From assembly GCF_001657485.1 (NCBI RefSeq), contig NZ_LXFU01000045.1:48961-112960 (forward strand): a stretch of 64,000 bases of DNA, read 5' to 3'. The notes below the pieces were generated by a model. It was not told where the DNA came from. It did not search any database and saw only the letters and a program-made list of their open reading frames with translations. This document shows positions 1 through 8,355 of the stretch, in pieces (within the stretch, counting starts at the first letter, position 1; every line of letters begins with the position of its first letter). This DNA comes from Rhizobium sp. WYCCWR10014 (GTDB lineage Bacteria; Pseudomonadota; Alphaproteobacteria; Rhizobiales; Rhizobiaceae). The position numbers and the translations under genes were made by a program.

Positions 1-461
1 GGCGCCGCATCGCCGGGACCGACCGCGGCATAGGAGGTGTTGACGATTTTCGAGCTTGCGATCCCCCTCGATGTCAGCTCGGCACGGACCTGATTGCGCA
101 GCTGATAGGCTGCCGCCGAATTGGGCGAGCCTTGCGGCGACAGCACGTAGACCGGGCCCGAGGCGCGCGAGATGTAGTTTGCGGCAAAGCCGCGGATGAG
201 GTCGCGCTGGGCGATGGTCAGGCGGCGATCGGTGGAGGCGACGGGTATATCCACCGTCTGCTCCGCTTCCGTGACGATGATCGGGTGGCGGGCACGGTAA
301 TCGTCCGGAATGCCGCCGGTCGTCAGCTGGTCATGCGGGCCGGCGCATCCGGAAAGTATCGCCACCGAAATCGCGACCGTGGCAAAAAGCGCCTTCAAGA
401 TTCCAAGGCAGGGTGTCGTCGCATTCATATGGGCCATCGCCTGATCTCTGTTTTCTGCCAT
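1..461 (-). CDS. cpaD: CpaD-type pilus assembly lipoprotein (3' end outside window)
   Basis: My reading of the minus strand gives an open frame that leaves the window at base 1, so only about 153 N-terminal residues are visible. The N-terminus has a hydrophobic stretch ending in ILSGC, a lipobox predicting lipid attachment at the Cys. The following sequence (DDYRARHPIIVTEAE, then an RD..RGFAANY stretch) fits CpaD/TadX-type proteins, which act at the outer membrane with the CpaC secretin in Tad pilus assembly. It follows cpaC by 20 bases in the same direction. In-frame ATGs lie at 461, 437 and 428; none has a strong ribosome site. 461 is given, but 428 would make a more typical signal peptide. 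Confidence 0.82.
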   Translation of the reverse strand, partial: MAENRDQAMAHMNATTPCLGILKALFATVAISVAILSGCAGPHDQLTTGGIPDDYRARHPIIVTEAEQTVDIPVASTDRRLTIAQRDLIRGFAANYISRASGPVYVLSPQGSPNSAAAYQLRNQVRAELTSRGIASSKIVNTSYAAVGPGDAA

Positions 462-481
462 TGCTGCCGATCGTGCCCCGC

Positions 482-1981
482 TCATTTGTAGATAAACCCG
501 ATCGAGCCGTGGAACTGTGCGTCGGCGACGGGCGCCTCGCGGCGGCCATAGACCTTGTTGACGCGGTTGAGGAAGAAGGTTGCACCGTCATTCTCAGGGC
601 TGAAATTGTCGTCCGGCCGGTTGAGCTGGTTGCGCGCCACCGGACGCACCAGATAGGGCGTTGCGATGATGACGAGCTCGGTTTCCTGACGCTCAAAACC
701 TTTCTGGCGGAAGAGCGTCCCGAGCAGCGGGATCTTCGAGACGCCGGGCGTGCCGCCCATCGTCTGGGAAACATTGTCGCGGATGAGGCCGGCCAGCGCA
801 ATCGAACCGCCTGAAGGCAGTTCCACTGAGGTCTCCGCCGAACGGCGCTGATAGGTGGCGTTGCCGCTGCCGGCCACCGGTTCGGAGACATTGGTCTTGA
901 TCTGCAGGCTGATGCGTCCCGATGACAGCACGACCGGCTTGAAGGCGAGGTTGATACCGTAGTTGAACGGCACGACGGTGACGTTGCCGTCGTTGTCGGT
1001 CGTCGAATAAAGCTGCTGGCCACCGGAATTGAAGGTCGCGGCCTGGCCCGATATCGCCGTCAGCGTCGGCTCGGCGAGCGTCTTGACGACCTTGGCCTGT
1101 TCCAGCGCGTTGAGGTAGGTGGAGATGTCGTATTTGCCGATCGAGCTCTTGAAGAGCGCCGCCAAGCCGCCGCCGACCGTCGCTGTCGCGCTGTCGGCGT
1201 TCGGACTGCCGAGCTGGGCGACCGTCATGCCGGAGGAATTGGAAACCAGATTGTCGAAGCCGAGCTGCTTCAGCACCTCGCGGCGAACCTCGGCGATCGT
1301 TACCTTGAGGGTGACCTGGTCCTCGCCCTCGATCTGCAGAAGGTTGACGACCTGCGAGCTCTGGCGACCTTCGGCAAAGAGCGCCACCGAGCTGTCACCG
1401 CCGGTGCCGGATGCCGTTTCGGTTCTGGTCGTCGCCTCGCCGCCCTTCAGGAAGACCTGCGCCAGATCGGCGGCCTGTGTGGCATCCTGCGGCGTGCGCA
1501 CGGTGCCAGTCAGCACGATGTTGTCGGAGACGATTTCGACGTTGATGTTGGAGTCGCGAATGAAGCGGCGGAGATTGACTTCGAGGCCGGAGACGTCGCG
1601 CTCGATCTCGATGTCGAGATTGACGATTTCCTGTCCACCGGCGCCGAAGACGAAAATATTGGTCTGGCCGACCTTCTTGCCGAACAGGTAGATGCGCCGC
1701 GACGTGCGGGTCACGGCATCGGCCATGGTCGGATCGGAGACGAGGATATCGTGCGCATCCTCCGGCAGATCGACGACGACGGCCTTGTTTAGCCCGAGCT
1801 TCAGCCGGCGATGAGCATTGGAGCCGGTCTGCGAGATCCGGACCAGGCTATCGGAATCGGCGTGCGCCTCGCCTGCTCCGAAAAGTGGGGCGAAAGGGGC
1901 CGGCACCATACCGGAGACGCCGATTGCCAGCGAAAGGCAACCTGTCAAGAGAGGTCCGGCGCGCCGCGTTGAATTGCCCAT
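482..1981 (-). CDS. cpaC: Tad/Flp pilus secretin CpaC
   Basis: Forms the outer-membrane secretin channel of the Tad (Flp) pilus. The 499-residue protein has a signal sequence in the first 40 residues, a pilus-assembly N-terminal domain (about 55-125, VVVDLPEDAHDILVSDPT...), a BON-like segment (about 135-180, ending VLTGTVRTPQDA) and a C-terminal secretin domain with the family's GVSKIPLLGTLF motif near residue 420. The ATG at 1981 is preferred over the GTG at 1987 because AGGGA lies seven bases upstream of it. It sits between cpaB (11-base gap) and cpaD in one minus-strand operon. Family and length both agree. Confidence 0.93.
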   Translation of the reverse strand: MGNSTRRAGPLLTGCLSLAIGVSGMVPAPFAPLFGAGEAHADSDSLVRISQTGSNAHRRLKLGLNKAVVVDLPEDAHDILVSDPTMADAVTRTSRRIYLFGKKVGQTNIFVFGAGGQEIVNLDIEIERDVSGLEVNLRRFIRDSNINVEIVSDNIVLTGTVRTPQDATQAADLAQVFLKGGEATTRTETASGTGGDSSVALFAEGRQSSQVVNLLQIEGEDQVTLKVTIAEVRREVLKQLGFDNLVSNSSGMTVAQLGSPNADSATATVGGGLAALFKSSIGKYDISTYLNALEQAKVVKTLAEPTLTAISGQAATFNSGGQQLYSTTDNDGNVTVVPFNYGINLAFKPVVLSSGRISLQIKTNVSEPVAGSGNATYQRRSAETSVELPSGGSIALAGLIRDNVSQTMGGTPGVSKIPLLGTLFRQKGFERQETELVIIATPYLVRPVARNQLNRPDDNFSPENDGATFFLNRVNKVYGRREAPVADAQFHGSIGFIYK

Positions 1982-1992
1982 TTGCACGTCCC

Positions 1993-2808
1993 TTACTCCG
2001 CCTTCGGCGCGGCGCCGCCATCCGTGACGATGGCGCCCGATTTGATAACCTGGATGATCGCACTGCCGTTGTCGCCGCTCAGCAAATAGTCGGCGGCGCT
2101 GGTATCCTGCTCCTGCGCATCGGCGACTGAGCGAAGCGCGAGCGACAGCCGGTCCGCCATCTGCTGGGCGACCGCGAGAACCTTCGTTTGATCAGGGGTG
2201 AGCTCGAGCGTCGCGGTCGTGCCGACCACAGATTTCGAGCCATCATCCTTTTCCTGGATCTGCTGGTCTATGGCGAGGACGCGGACATTGCTCAGCACCG
2301 TTTCGGTGATGAGCTTGTCGGCCTCAGCGCCCTTGCGGACCATGATGACGTCGACGCGATCATTCGGCAGGATGAAACCGCCCGCACCGGTTGCCACCGA
2401 TATCTCGGTCGCGACGGCGCGCTTGCCGGCCGGCAGCAACGAGGAGAGGATGCGGCTGCTGGAATCGGCGATCTTTTCCGGCCGGATCGGTTCGCCTTCG
2501 AAGATCGGGAGACGCACGACGGCGCCCTGCAGATCCTTGATCGCATCGGGCTTGTCGGCTTCGGTGATGAGGCCGGGAACGACGCCGCCCTGCGGCCAGG
2601 CCATCCAATGCACCGACTGATCGCTCACCCTTTCGCCAACCGCCAGATTGGCGCTTGAGACGAGGACGTTGACAGTCGGTTCCTTCTCGACGACCGAGCG
2701 GACCTGGGTAACGACACCGCCACTGCCCGCCATTTGCATTGCCAGGAGGCCGGCAAGGCCGGCTGCCACCACGGCGACAGCTAGGATTATAAGGCGGGCC
2801 GGTTTCAT
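1993..2808 (-). CDS. cpaB: Flp pilus assembly protein CpaB
   Basis: A 271-residue inner-membrane-anchored periplasmic protein. One N-terminal membrane segment (about residues 7-25) is followed by an SAF domain (about 45-115, VGERVSDQSVHWMAWP...) and an RcpC/CpaB domain with the typical VATEISVATGAGGFILPNDRVDVI stretch near 130-155, quoted here in parts: GAGGFILPNDRVDVI. CpaB/RcpC proteins are thought to stabilise or gate the secretin. The start ATG has GAGG eight bases upstream. The 110-base gap to cpaA holds only an imperfect AT-rich inverted repeat around 2899-2920. Confidence 0.92.
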   Translation of the reverse strand: MKPARLIILAVAVVAAGLAGLLAMQMAGSGGVVTQVRSVVEKEPTVNVLVSSANLAVGERVSDQSVHWMAWPQGGVVPGLITEADKPDAIKDLQGAVVRLPIFEGEPIRPEKIADSSSRILSSLLPAGKRAVATEISVATGAGGFILPNDRVDVIMVRKGAEADKLITETVLSNVRVLAIDQQIQEKDDGSKSVVGTTATLELTPDQTKVLAVAQQMADRLSLALRSVADAQEQDTSAADYLLSGDNGSAIIQVIKSGAIVTDGGAAPKAE

Positions 2809-2918
2809 CGATCATTCCTCAAGGCACGACATGTTCGCCCTGTAGAATGCTCAGCAATTGGTATAATTATGGTTAATGGAATGCTTACATTTTAAGTTAA
2901 CGGGCATTTAAAATGCCG

Positions 2919-3431
2919 TTATTTCAGGCTTTCCAGCGCCGCGAGGAACAGCGGCGAGGAAGGAAAGGCCATGAAGCCGCCGATGGCGATGGCGATGCCG
3001 TAGGGGATCTTCTTGGCGAGCAGAACCGAGTTCGGTACCGGTAGCCCGATGGCGAGGATGGTATTGGACTGCGTTCTCACCAGCAGGATGAGCAAGGTGA
3101 TAAGACCGCCGATCGCGGCGACATCGGTCATCAGCAAAAGCAGCGATTCATTCAGACCGAACCAGAGCGCGGTGGCGCTCAACAGCTTGGCATCGCCGCC
3201 GCCCATCACATTGAAGGCGAAAAGAGCAAAGCAGGCGCTGAAGACGATGGCGGCGCCGGCAAGATGCATGCCGATCATTTCCAGTCCCAAGCCGGAGAAT
3301 GGCGCAAGGACGAGGAAAGAGGCGATCAGGATCACGGAAATGCGGTTCGGGATCGTCATGGTGAACAGATCCGAGAAAGCCGCCATGGCAAGGCAGAGTG
3401 GCAGTATCACAAAGACTGCAGCTGCGATCAT
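2919..3431 (-). CDS. cpaA: Prepilin peptidase CpaA (A24 family)
   Basis: Integral membrane aspartyl protease that would cleave the leader of the Flp pilin and of the TadE-like pseudopilins. The 170-residue length fits the short CpaA/TadV class, which lacks the N-terminal methylase domain of PilD. The two catalytic aspartates are visible: D21 in AAFSDLFTMTIPN and D80 in MGGGDAK. Several hydrophobic segments surround them, and KKIPYGIAIA near the C-terminus is also typical. It lies 123 bases downstream of the pilin gene, from which a hairpin terminator separates it. Confidence 0.93.
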   Translation of the reverse strand: MIAAAVFVILPLCLAMAAFSDLFTMTIPNRISVILIASFLVLAPFSGLGLEMIGMHLAGAAIVFSACFALFAFNVMGGGDAKLLSATALWFGLNESLLLLMTDVAAIGGLITLLILLVRTQSNTILAIGLPVPNSVLLAKKIPYGIAIAIGGFMAFPSSPLFLAALESLK

Positions 3432-3458
3432 GCGTATACCCGATCGTGACTTGATGCG

Positions 3459-3489
3459 AAAAGGCTCACGGCCGTTCAGCCTGTGAGCC
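3459..3489 (-). terminator. Terminator/attenuator between pilin gene and cpaA
   Basis: On the minus strand GGCTCACAGGC (3489-3479) pairs with GGCCGTGAGCC across a short loop and is followed by TTTT. It would end or reduce transcription leaving the pilin gene before cpaA, allowing far more pilin than assembly proteins. Confidence 0.7.
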
Positions 3490-3554
3490 CGCTCTATAGA
3501 TCGGCCAGATTAAATCCGACCAGCATTAAGCAGACGCCGCGTCGGCGCCTATCG

Positions 3555-3740
3555 TTACTTGGCCGCAGTGGCCGCGGTGCTCATCTTGCCGCTCAGGTTG
3601 GTGAATGTGTTGCCGATATTGTTGCCGAGTGCCGTTGCACCGGTGATGAGCGCTACGGAAATGAGGGCGGCGATCAGGCCGTATTCGATTGCGGTCGCGC
3701 CGGATTCGTCCTTCAGAAAACGGCTAAAAAGCTTGGTCAT
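3555..3740 (-). CDS. pilA: Flp/Fap-type pilin
   Basis: Major pilin subunit of the Tad/Flp system. The start at 3740 is chosen over a longer frame because AGGAG lies six bases upstream and because the resulting leader is canonical. The 61-residue protein begins MTKLFSRFLKDESG|ATAIEYGLIAALI, with the prepilin cleavage site after Gly14 and the conserved Glu at mature position 5 and Tyr at 6. One hydrophobic helix (about 17-38) is followed by a short polar tail ending AATAAK. It is the first gene of the leftward pilus cluster and is processed by the neighbouring CpaA. Confidence 0.95.
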   Translation of the reverse strand: MTKLFSRFLKDESGATAIEYGLIAALISVALITGATALGNNIGNTFTNLSGKMSTAATAAK

Positions 3741-4120
3741 GGTTACTCCTAACTCCAGTTGATGTTCAGCACGTCCGCCAACTGTTTGCCGTTGATCGGA
3801 TGACTGCAACCTAGCGAATGGCCGTTTCCATCGGCTTAAGGAAAAGAGTTAACGCCATGTGAACGAGACAACAGGCCTTTGTAGAGTCAGTATTTTCTTA
3901 CGCGCTTACCTCAATATTTAACAATATTCCGGGAATAATCGCTGCATTCATCCGGAAATAGCACAAATTCCGCTTCCAGCCGAGGCGTGCGCCGTCCAGG
4001 GAGCGTGTCAAATCGGAGCATTACGCTTCATCCTGAAACAGCACGGTAGGCTTAAGGCTTCGTTCACCATTTTTTTCCATTCTATGCGCATATTGCGCTG
4101 TGATCGTGAAAGAGGACCCA
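3741..4120. other. Divergent intergenic region upstream of the pilin gene
   Basis: This 380-base stretch separates the leftward pilin/cpa operon from the rightward pseudopilin operon and must hold promoters for both. It is AT-richer than its surroundings (for example around 3885-3945). I see no protein-coding frame with a ribosome site and no clear operator. Confidence 0.6.
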
Positions 4121-4525
4121 ATGTCATCGAGCGGCAAAACCATTTTCTTTGCCGGCATGATCGCCGTTTTCGGTATTTCGGGAGTGTCCGCGGCCGCAGA
4201 CGATGACATGTTGCGCGTCTACATGGATCACGCGCGCGTCCTGAAGCTCGATCGCCCTGTCAGCAAGGTGATTGTTGGCAATGCCGCAGTCGCCGATGCG
4301 ACCGTGGCCGATGCCAAGACCATCGTGCTCACGGGACGCAGCTTCGGCACCACCAATCTGGTCCTCCTCGATGCCGACGGCAACGCGATCCTCGACGAAC
4401 GCATCCTGGTGTCGATCGACGAGGGCAATACGGTGCGCGTCTACCGGCAGACCCAGCGCTCCGTGCTATCCTGCACGCCGAACTGCGAGCAGCATGCGCA
4501 GCAAGCGACCGCCGGCTCACCCTAA
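4121..4525 (+). CDS. Stand-alone pilus-assembly N-domain protein (CpaC N-terminus-like)
   Basis: A secreted 134-residue protein consisting of little more than one T2SS/T3SS pilus N-terminal domain. A signal peptide (ending near GVSAAADD) precedes a domain (about residues 28-110) with VLKLDRPVSKVIVGNAAVAD and VLTGRSFGTTNLVLLD, the pattern found at the start of CpaC. No secretin domain follows; the tail has two cysteines (SCTPNCEQ) that could form a disulfide. The ATG at 4121 follows AGAGGA and is preferred over a GTG 21 bases upstream. It leads the pseudopilin genes, so a periplasmic role in Tad pilus assembly is inferred, not shown. Confidence 0.82.
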   Translation: MSSSGKTIFFAGMIAVFGISGVSAAADDDMLRVYMDHARVLKLDRPVSKVIVGNAAVADATVADAKTIVLTGRSFGTTNLVLLDADGNAILDERILVSIDEGNTVRVYRQTQRSVLSCTPNCEQHAQQATAGSP

Positions 4526-4640
4526 CGCTCTCTTTTCAAATTCCTCGACCATTCGTTAAAATCGTCGTGTCAGGTTGAAACGGAAAATCAACGAACGGAC
4601 CTTAGTCTGACGACTGGAAAATGTCGCTCGGGTCCAGGCA

Positions 4641-5276
4641 ATGACGGTAATTGATCAGAAGACGGATAAGGGGCGCGCTTTTGCGCCGTTCCGTTTCTTA
4701 CGGTTTCCCGCTCTCGCCCGCTCACGCGAGGGTGCTGCGGCGATCGAATTCGCGCTGCTTGCCATTCCCTATTTCTTGGTGATTTTCGCAATCCTGGAAA
4801 CTTTCGTCGCCTTCGCCGCCGAGGAACTCGTCTCCAATGCCGTCGATACGATGAGCCGCCGGATGCGAACCGGGCAGATCACCTATAATCTCGGCCGCAC
4901 GACCGACATGAACCAGGCGCAATTCCGCCAGGCTTTCTGCGATGAGATCTCGATCCTGATCCGCTGCTCGGCGACCGAAGTCGCCACGCCGAGCAAGCTT
5001 TACCTGGATGTGCAGACGTTCAGCACATTTTCGGCCATTCCGACCACGATCCCCAAGGTTTCCACCGACAAATATGCCGACATCAACACGGCGGCCTTCA
5101 AATATGCGCCGGGCGGCGCCGGCATGATCAACATGCTGCGCGCTTACTATCGCTGGGAAATCACCGCGGACCTGGTCCGGCCTTACATCACCACCATACG
5201 TCCCACCGACGCTTCGATGCCGAGGCAATATCTGATCGTCGCGACTGCGGCCTTCCAGAACGAGCAGTATCCATAA
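4641..5276 (+). CDS. TadE/TadG-family pseudopilin-like protein 1
   Basis: A 211-residue protein with a TadE-like N-terminus: a basic leader, then REGAAAIEFALLAIPYFLVI as cleavage-and-helix region (about residues 30-50, Gly before Ala and Glu at the +5 type position). The remaining residues form an extracytoplasmic domain with a Cys pair (FCDEISILIRCS). TadE-like minor pseudopilins are processed by CpaA/TadV and are needed for pilus biogenesis. Its stop overlaps the next gene's start in TAATG, indicating translational coupling. The gene lies 115 bases after the N-domain protein. Confidence 0.87.
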   Translation: MTVIDQKTDKGRAFAPFRFLRFPALARSREGAAAIEFALLAIPYFLVIFAILETFVAFAAEELVSNAVDTMSRRMRTGQITYNLGRTTDMNQAQFRQAFCDEISILIRCSATEVATPSKLYLDVQTFSTFSAIPTTIPKVSTDKYADINTAAFKYAPGGAGMINMLRAYYRWEITADLVRPYITTIRPTDASMPRQYLIVATAAFQNEQYP

Positions 5277-5857
5277 TGGCGTTGCGCAACCCGTTCACCA
5301 GATTGGTCCTGACGCTGCGGCGGCTGGCCCGCGACCGCAAGGGCGCCGGAGCGATCGAATTCGCGATCCTCTTTCCCGTGCTCGTCATGCTCTATATCGG
5401 CGCTTTCGAGATTACGGTCGGCCTTAGCGTCAGCAAGCGGGTGACACGCGCCGCAGGAACGGTGGCCGACCTCGTCACCCAGCAGCAATCCGTCACCAAG
5501 AGTGCGCTTGCGCAAATGCCATCGGTCGCAAACGCAATCTTCCTGCCCTACAACACGACGTCGCTGACGATGAAGATCACCGGGATTAGCATCGACGCTG
5601 GCGCCAATGCGAAAGTGCTCTGGTCCTGGGCTCAAGATGGGACGGTGCCCTATGCCAAGAACGCCGCGGTGAGCGACGTGCCGTCCGACATGAAGACCGC
5701 GAACAGCTTCCTGGTCCGTACCGAGCTCAGCATCCCCTATACGATGTTCCTGTTCGCGCCGAACTTCATGCCGGACGGCATGCGCACGATCACCATCAGC
5801 CGCAATTATTTCTACCGCCAGCGGCAAGGCGACTCGATCCCCTGCGGCGACTGCTGA
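5276..5857 (+). CDS. TadE-family pseudopilin-like protein 2
   Basis: A 193-residue paralogue of the preceding product. The N-terminus has a basic leader followed by RKGAGAIEFAILFPVLVMLYI (first 20 of these: RKGAGAIEFAILFPVLVMLY), matching the TadE segment with a Glu at the conserved position after the processing site. A Ser/Thr-rich soluble domain follows and ends in CGDC. It is coupled to the upstream gene by a one-base overlap, and a palindromic repeat element lies 20 bases after its stop. Family assignment is firm; the individual role within the Tad pilus is inferred. Confidence 0.87.
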   Translation: MALRNPFTRLVLTLRRLARDRKGAGAIEFAILFPVLVMLYIGAFEITVGLSVSKRVTRAAGTVADLVTQQQSVTKSALAQMPSVANAIFLPYNTTSLTMKITGISIDAGANAKVLWSWAQDGTVPYAKNAAVSDVPSDMKTANSFLVRTELSIPYTMFLFAPNFMPDGMRTITISRNYFYRQRQGDSIPCGDC

Positions 5858-5877
5858 CGGCACTTCCCGCTCTTCTA

Positions 5878-5974
5878 CATAACTCCCTTAATCCAAATCG
5901 ATTGGGGAGTTATGCGGAAATTCAAAGTGTTACAGCGTCCTTTGCGCGTCTGAAAAAGACGCACGGCGCTGTAA
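5878..5974 (+). repeat. Two-palindrome intergenic element, copy 1
   Basis: Palindrome A (5878-5914, CATAACTCCC...GGGAGTTATG) is followed by a short AAATTCAAAGTG linker and palindrome B (5930-5974, TTACAGCG...CGCTGTAA). Inside B, GCGCGTCT pairs with AGACGC across an A-rich loop. It matches other copies in the window and resembles the published description of Rhizobium intergenic mosaic elements (RIMEs); the identity is by resemblance only. Confidence 0.85.
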
Positions 5975-6063
5975 ATTTGCCAAGCCGGCCGCAGCATTAT
6001 ATGGCTGGATCTCAGCCGCCTCCGACTTTGCAGAGGCCGGCGATCGGCTCTCTCGGGTGTAAA

Positions 6064-7284
6064 ATGGCGCGTGCCTTTCTTTTCGTTCTGGATTCCTTCG
6101 GTGTCGGCGGAGCGCCGGATGCGGCGGCTTATGGCGACGAGGGCGCCGATACGCTCGGCCATATCGCCGAGTTCTGCGCAGCCGGAGCCGCAGACCGCGC
6201 CGGGTTGCGCGAAGGGCCGCTTTCCCTGCCCAACATGTCGGAACTCGGGCTGATGCACATCGCCCGGTCCGTCTCCGGCCGGTTTCCGGCCGGCATGCCC
6301 GTCCCGGAAAAGGTCTACGGTATTTATGGCGCCGCCACCGAAATCTCCCGCGGCAAGGATACGCCGTCGGGCCATTGGGAGATCGCGGGAACACCTGTCA
6401 GTTTCGATTGGGGTTACTTCCCGACAGAGGGCGACGCCTTTCCTGCCGAATTCATCGAGACGCTATGCAGGGAGGCTGACGTGCCCGGCATCCTCGGCAA
6501 TTGCCATGCTTCGGGAACGGAGATCATCGCCCGGCTCGGCGAGGAACATATCCGCACCGGCAAGCCGATCTGCTATACCTCCTCGGATTCGGTCTTCCAG
6601 GTCGCAGCGCATGAGGTGCATTTCGGCCTCGATCGTCTGCTCGCCTTCTGCGGTTTGGCCCGGGGGCTGCTCGATTCCTACAATATCGGCCGCGTCATCG
6701 CCCGACCCTTTATTGGCCAGTCCGCCTCGACTTTCCAGCGCACCGGAAACCGGCGCGACTTTTCCGTGCTGCCGCCGGAGCCGACGCTGCTCGATCGGCT
6801 GATCGAGCACGGCCGACACGTGCATGCTGTCGGAAAGATCGGCGACATCTTCGCGCATCAGGGCATTTCCAGGGTCATCAAGGCGAATGGCAACGAGGCG
6901 CTGATGGATACCTCGCTCTCGGCGATCGACGAGGCTGAAGACGGCGATCTCGTCTTCACCAATTTCGTCGATTTCGACATGATCTACGGTCATCGCCGCG
7001 ACGTGCCGGGTTATGCCGCAGCACTCGAAGCCTTCGATGCGCGCTTGCCCGAAGTCCACAAGAAACTGAAGCCCGGCGATCTCGTCGTGCTCACCGCCGA
7101 TCATGGCTGCGATCCGACCTGGCGCGGCACGGACCATACGCGCGAGCGCGTGCCTGTCATCGCTTATGGCCCCGGCATCCGGTCGCGTTCGATCGGCGTG
7201 CGCCGCAGCTATGCCGATATCGGCGAGAGCATCGCCCGGCATCTCGGCATCCCGGCCGGACCGCACGGAAGGAGTTTTCTGTGA
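6064..7284 (+). CDS. deoB: Phosphopentomutase
   Basis: Interconverts (deoxy)ribose 1-phosphate and 5-phosphate, linking nucleoside phosphorolysis to the pentose phosphate pathway. The 406-residue protein has the alkaline-phosphatase-superfamily metal sites expected of DeoB: VLDSFGVGGAPDA at the N-terminus and DLVVLTADHGCDPTWRGTDH near residue 340, with YTSSDSVFQVAAHE in the cap region. An open frame extends upstream to 5902 but that part is the repeat element, so 6064 is chosen; it has no strong ribosome site. The stop overlaps the start of add. Confidence 0.95.
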   Translation: MARAFLFVLDSFGVGGAPDAAAYGDEGADTLGHIAEFCAAGAADRAGLREGPLSLPNMSELGLMHIARSVSGRFPAGMPVPEKVYGIYGAATEISRGKDTPSGHWEIAGTPVSFDWGYFPTEGDAFPAEFIETLCREADVPGILGNCHASGTEIIARLGEEHIRTGKPICYTSSDSVFQVAAHEVHFGLDRLLAFCGLARGLLDSYNIGRVIARPFIGQSASTFQRTGNRRDFSVLPPEPTLLDRLIEHGRHVHAVGKIGDIFAHQGISRVIKANGNEALMDTSLSAIDEAEDGDLVFTNFVDFDMIYGHRRDVPGYAAALEAFDARLPEVHKKLKPGDLVVLTADHGCDPTWRGTDHTRERVPVIAYGPGIRSRSIGVRRSYADIGESIARHLGIPAGPHGRSFL

Positions 7285-8249
7285 CATCGCATTTGAAGAA
7301 GGTCGAACTGCACTGCCATCTGGAGGGTGCGGCACCGCCGGCGCTGACCGCGGCGCAGGCACGGAAATACGGCGTCGACATCAGCGCTGAGCTTCGCGAC
7401 GGCGCCTATGTCTGGCATGATTTCGCAAGCTTCCTCGAATGTTACGACAAGGTTTCCGAAGTCTACAAAACCGAGGAGGACTATGCACTTCTGACCGAAA
7501 CCTACCTCGACGAACTCGCCGGCATCGATACGATCTACAGCGAGCTCATCGTTTCGCCCGACCACGGCAAGCGCATCGGGCTAGGCGCCGATGCCTATAT
7601 ATCGGGTATCTGCGAAGGCATCCGGCGGGCCAAGGAAAAGAGCGGCATCGAGGCCCGGCTGATCGTCACCGGCGAGCGGCATTTCGGTCCGGAGAGCGTG
7701 ATTGGTGCTGCCGAATATGCGGCAAAGGCCGGTAACCCTCTGATTACCGGGTTCAACCTTGCCGGCGAAGAGCGCATGGGCCGTGTGGCCGACTATGCCC
7801 GCGCCTTCGATATCGCCCGCGATGCCGGCCTCGGGCTCACCATCCATGCCGGCGAGGTCTGCGGCGCCTTCAGCGTCGCCGACGCGCTCGATGCGGTGCG
7901 CCCCTCGCGCATCGGCCATGGCGTGCGCGCCGTCGAGGATCCCGATCTGGTGAAGCGGCTTGCCGATCTCGGCACCGTGCTCGAGATCTGCCCGGGCTCC
8001 AATATCGCGCTCGGGGTCTTTCCCGATTTCACGTCCCATCCGCTGCGCCGGCTGAAAGACGCAGGCGTGCGGGTGACGATCAGCTCGGACGATCCGCCTT
8101 TCTTTCATACTTCGCTCAAGCGGGAATACGAACTTGCGGCCGGGACCTTCGGCTTCAGCAACGCCGAGATCGATGCCATGACGCGCACGGCGATCGAGGC
8201 CGCCTTCGTCGACGATGAGACACGAATGACTTTGCTCGCCCGCCTTTAA
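7281..8249 (+). CDS. add: Adenosine deaminase
   Basis: Hydrolyses adenosine and deoxyadenosine to (deoxy)inosine, the substrate of the PunA encoded nearby. The 322-residue length is normal. Zinc-binding HCHLEG lies at residues 11-16, GLTIHAGEVCG near 190 carries the third His and catalytic Glu, RIGHGVRA follows, and TISSDDPPFF near 272 supplies the Asp ligand. Translation starts at GTG (7281), which overlaps the deoB stop by four bases and has AAGGAG seven bases upstream. Confidence 0.95.
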   Translation: MTSHLKKVELHCHLEGAAPPALTAAQARKYGVDISAELRDGAYVWHDFASFLECYDKVSEVYKTEEDYALLTETYLDELAGIDTIYSELIVSPDHGKRIGLGADAYISGICEGIRRAKEKSGIEARLIVTGERHFGPESVIGAAEYAAKAGNPLITGFNLAGEERMGRVADYARAFDIARDAGLGLTIHAGEVCGAFSVADALDAVRPSRIGHGVRAVEDPDLVKRLADLGTVLEICPGSNIALGVFPDFTSHPLRRLKDAGVRVTISSDDPPFFHTSLKREYELAAGTFGFSNAEIDAMTRTAIEAAFVDDETRMTLLARL

Positions 8250-8355
8250 AAGACTCCGGAGATTGGGGATGATCGGCACAAATTGACCGCCACTCTTGCG
8301 GTCGGGCCGATTTCCGTGAAAGAAACATTCGATAGAAAGAATGAAAGGCTTCCCC

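Noticed and set aside
5902..6063. N-terminal extension of DeoB
   Set aside because: The extra codons are the mosaic repeat; the family N-terminus starts at 6064.
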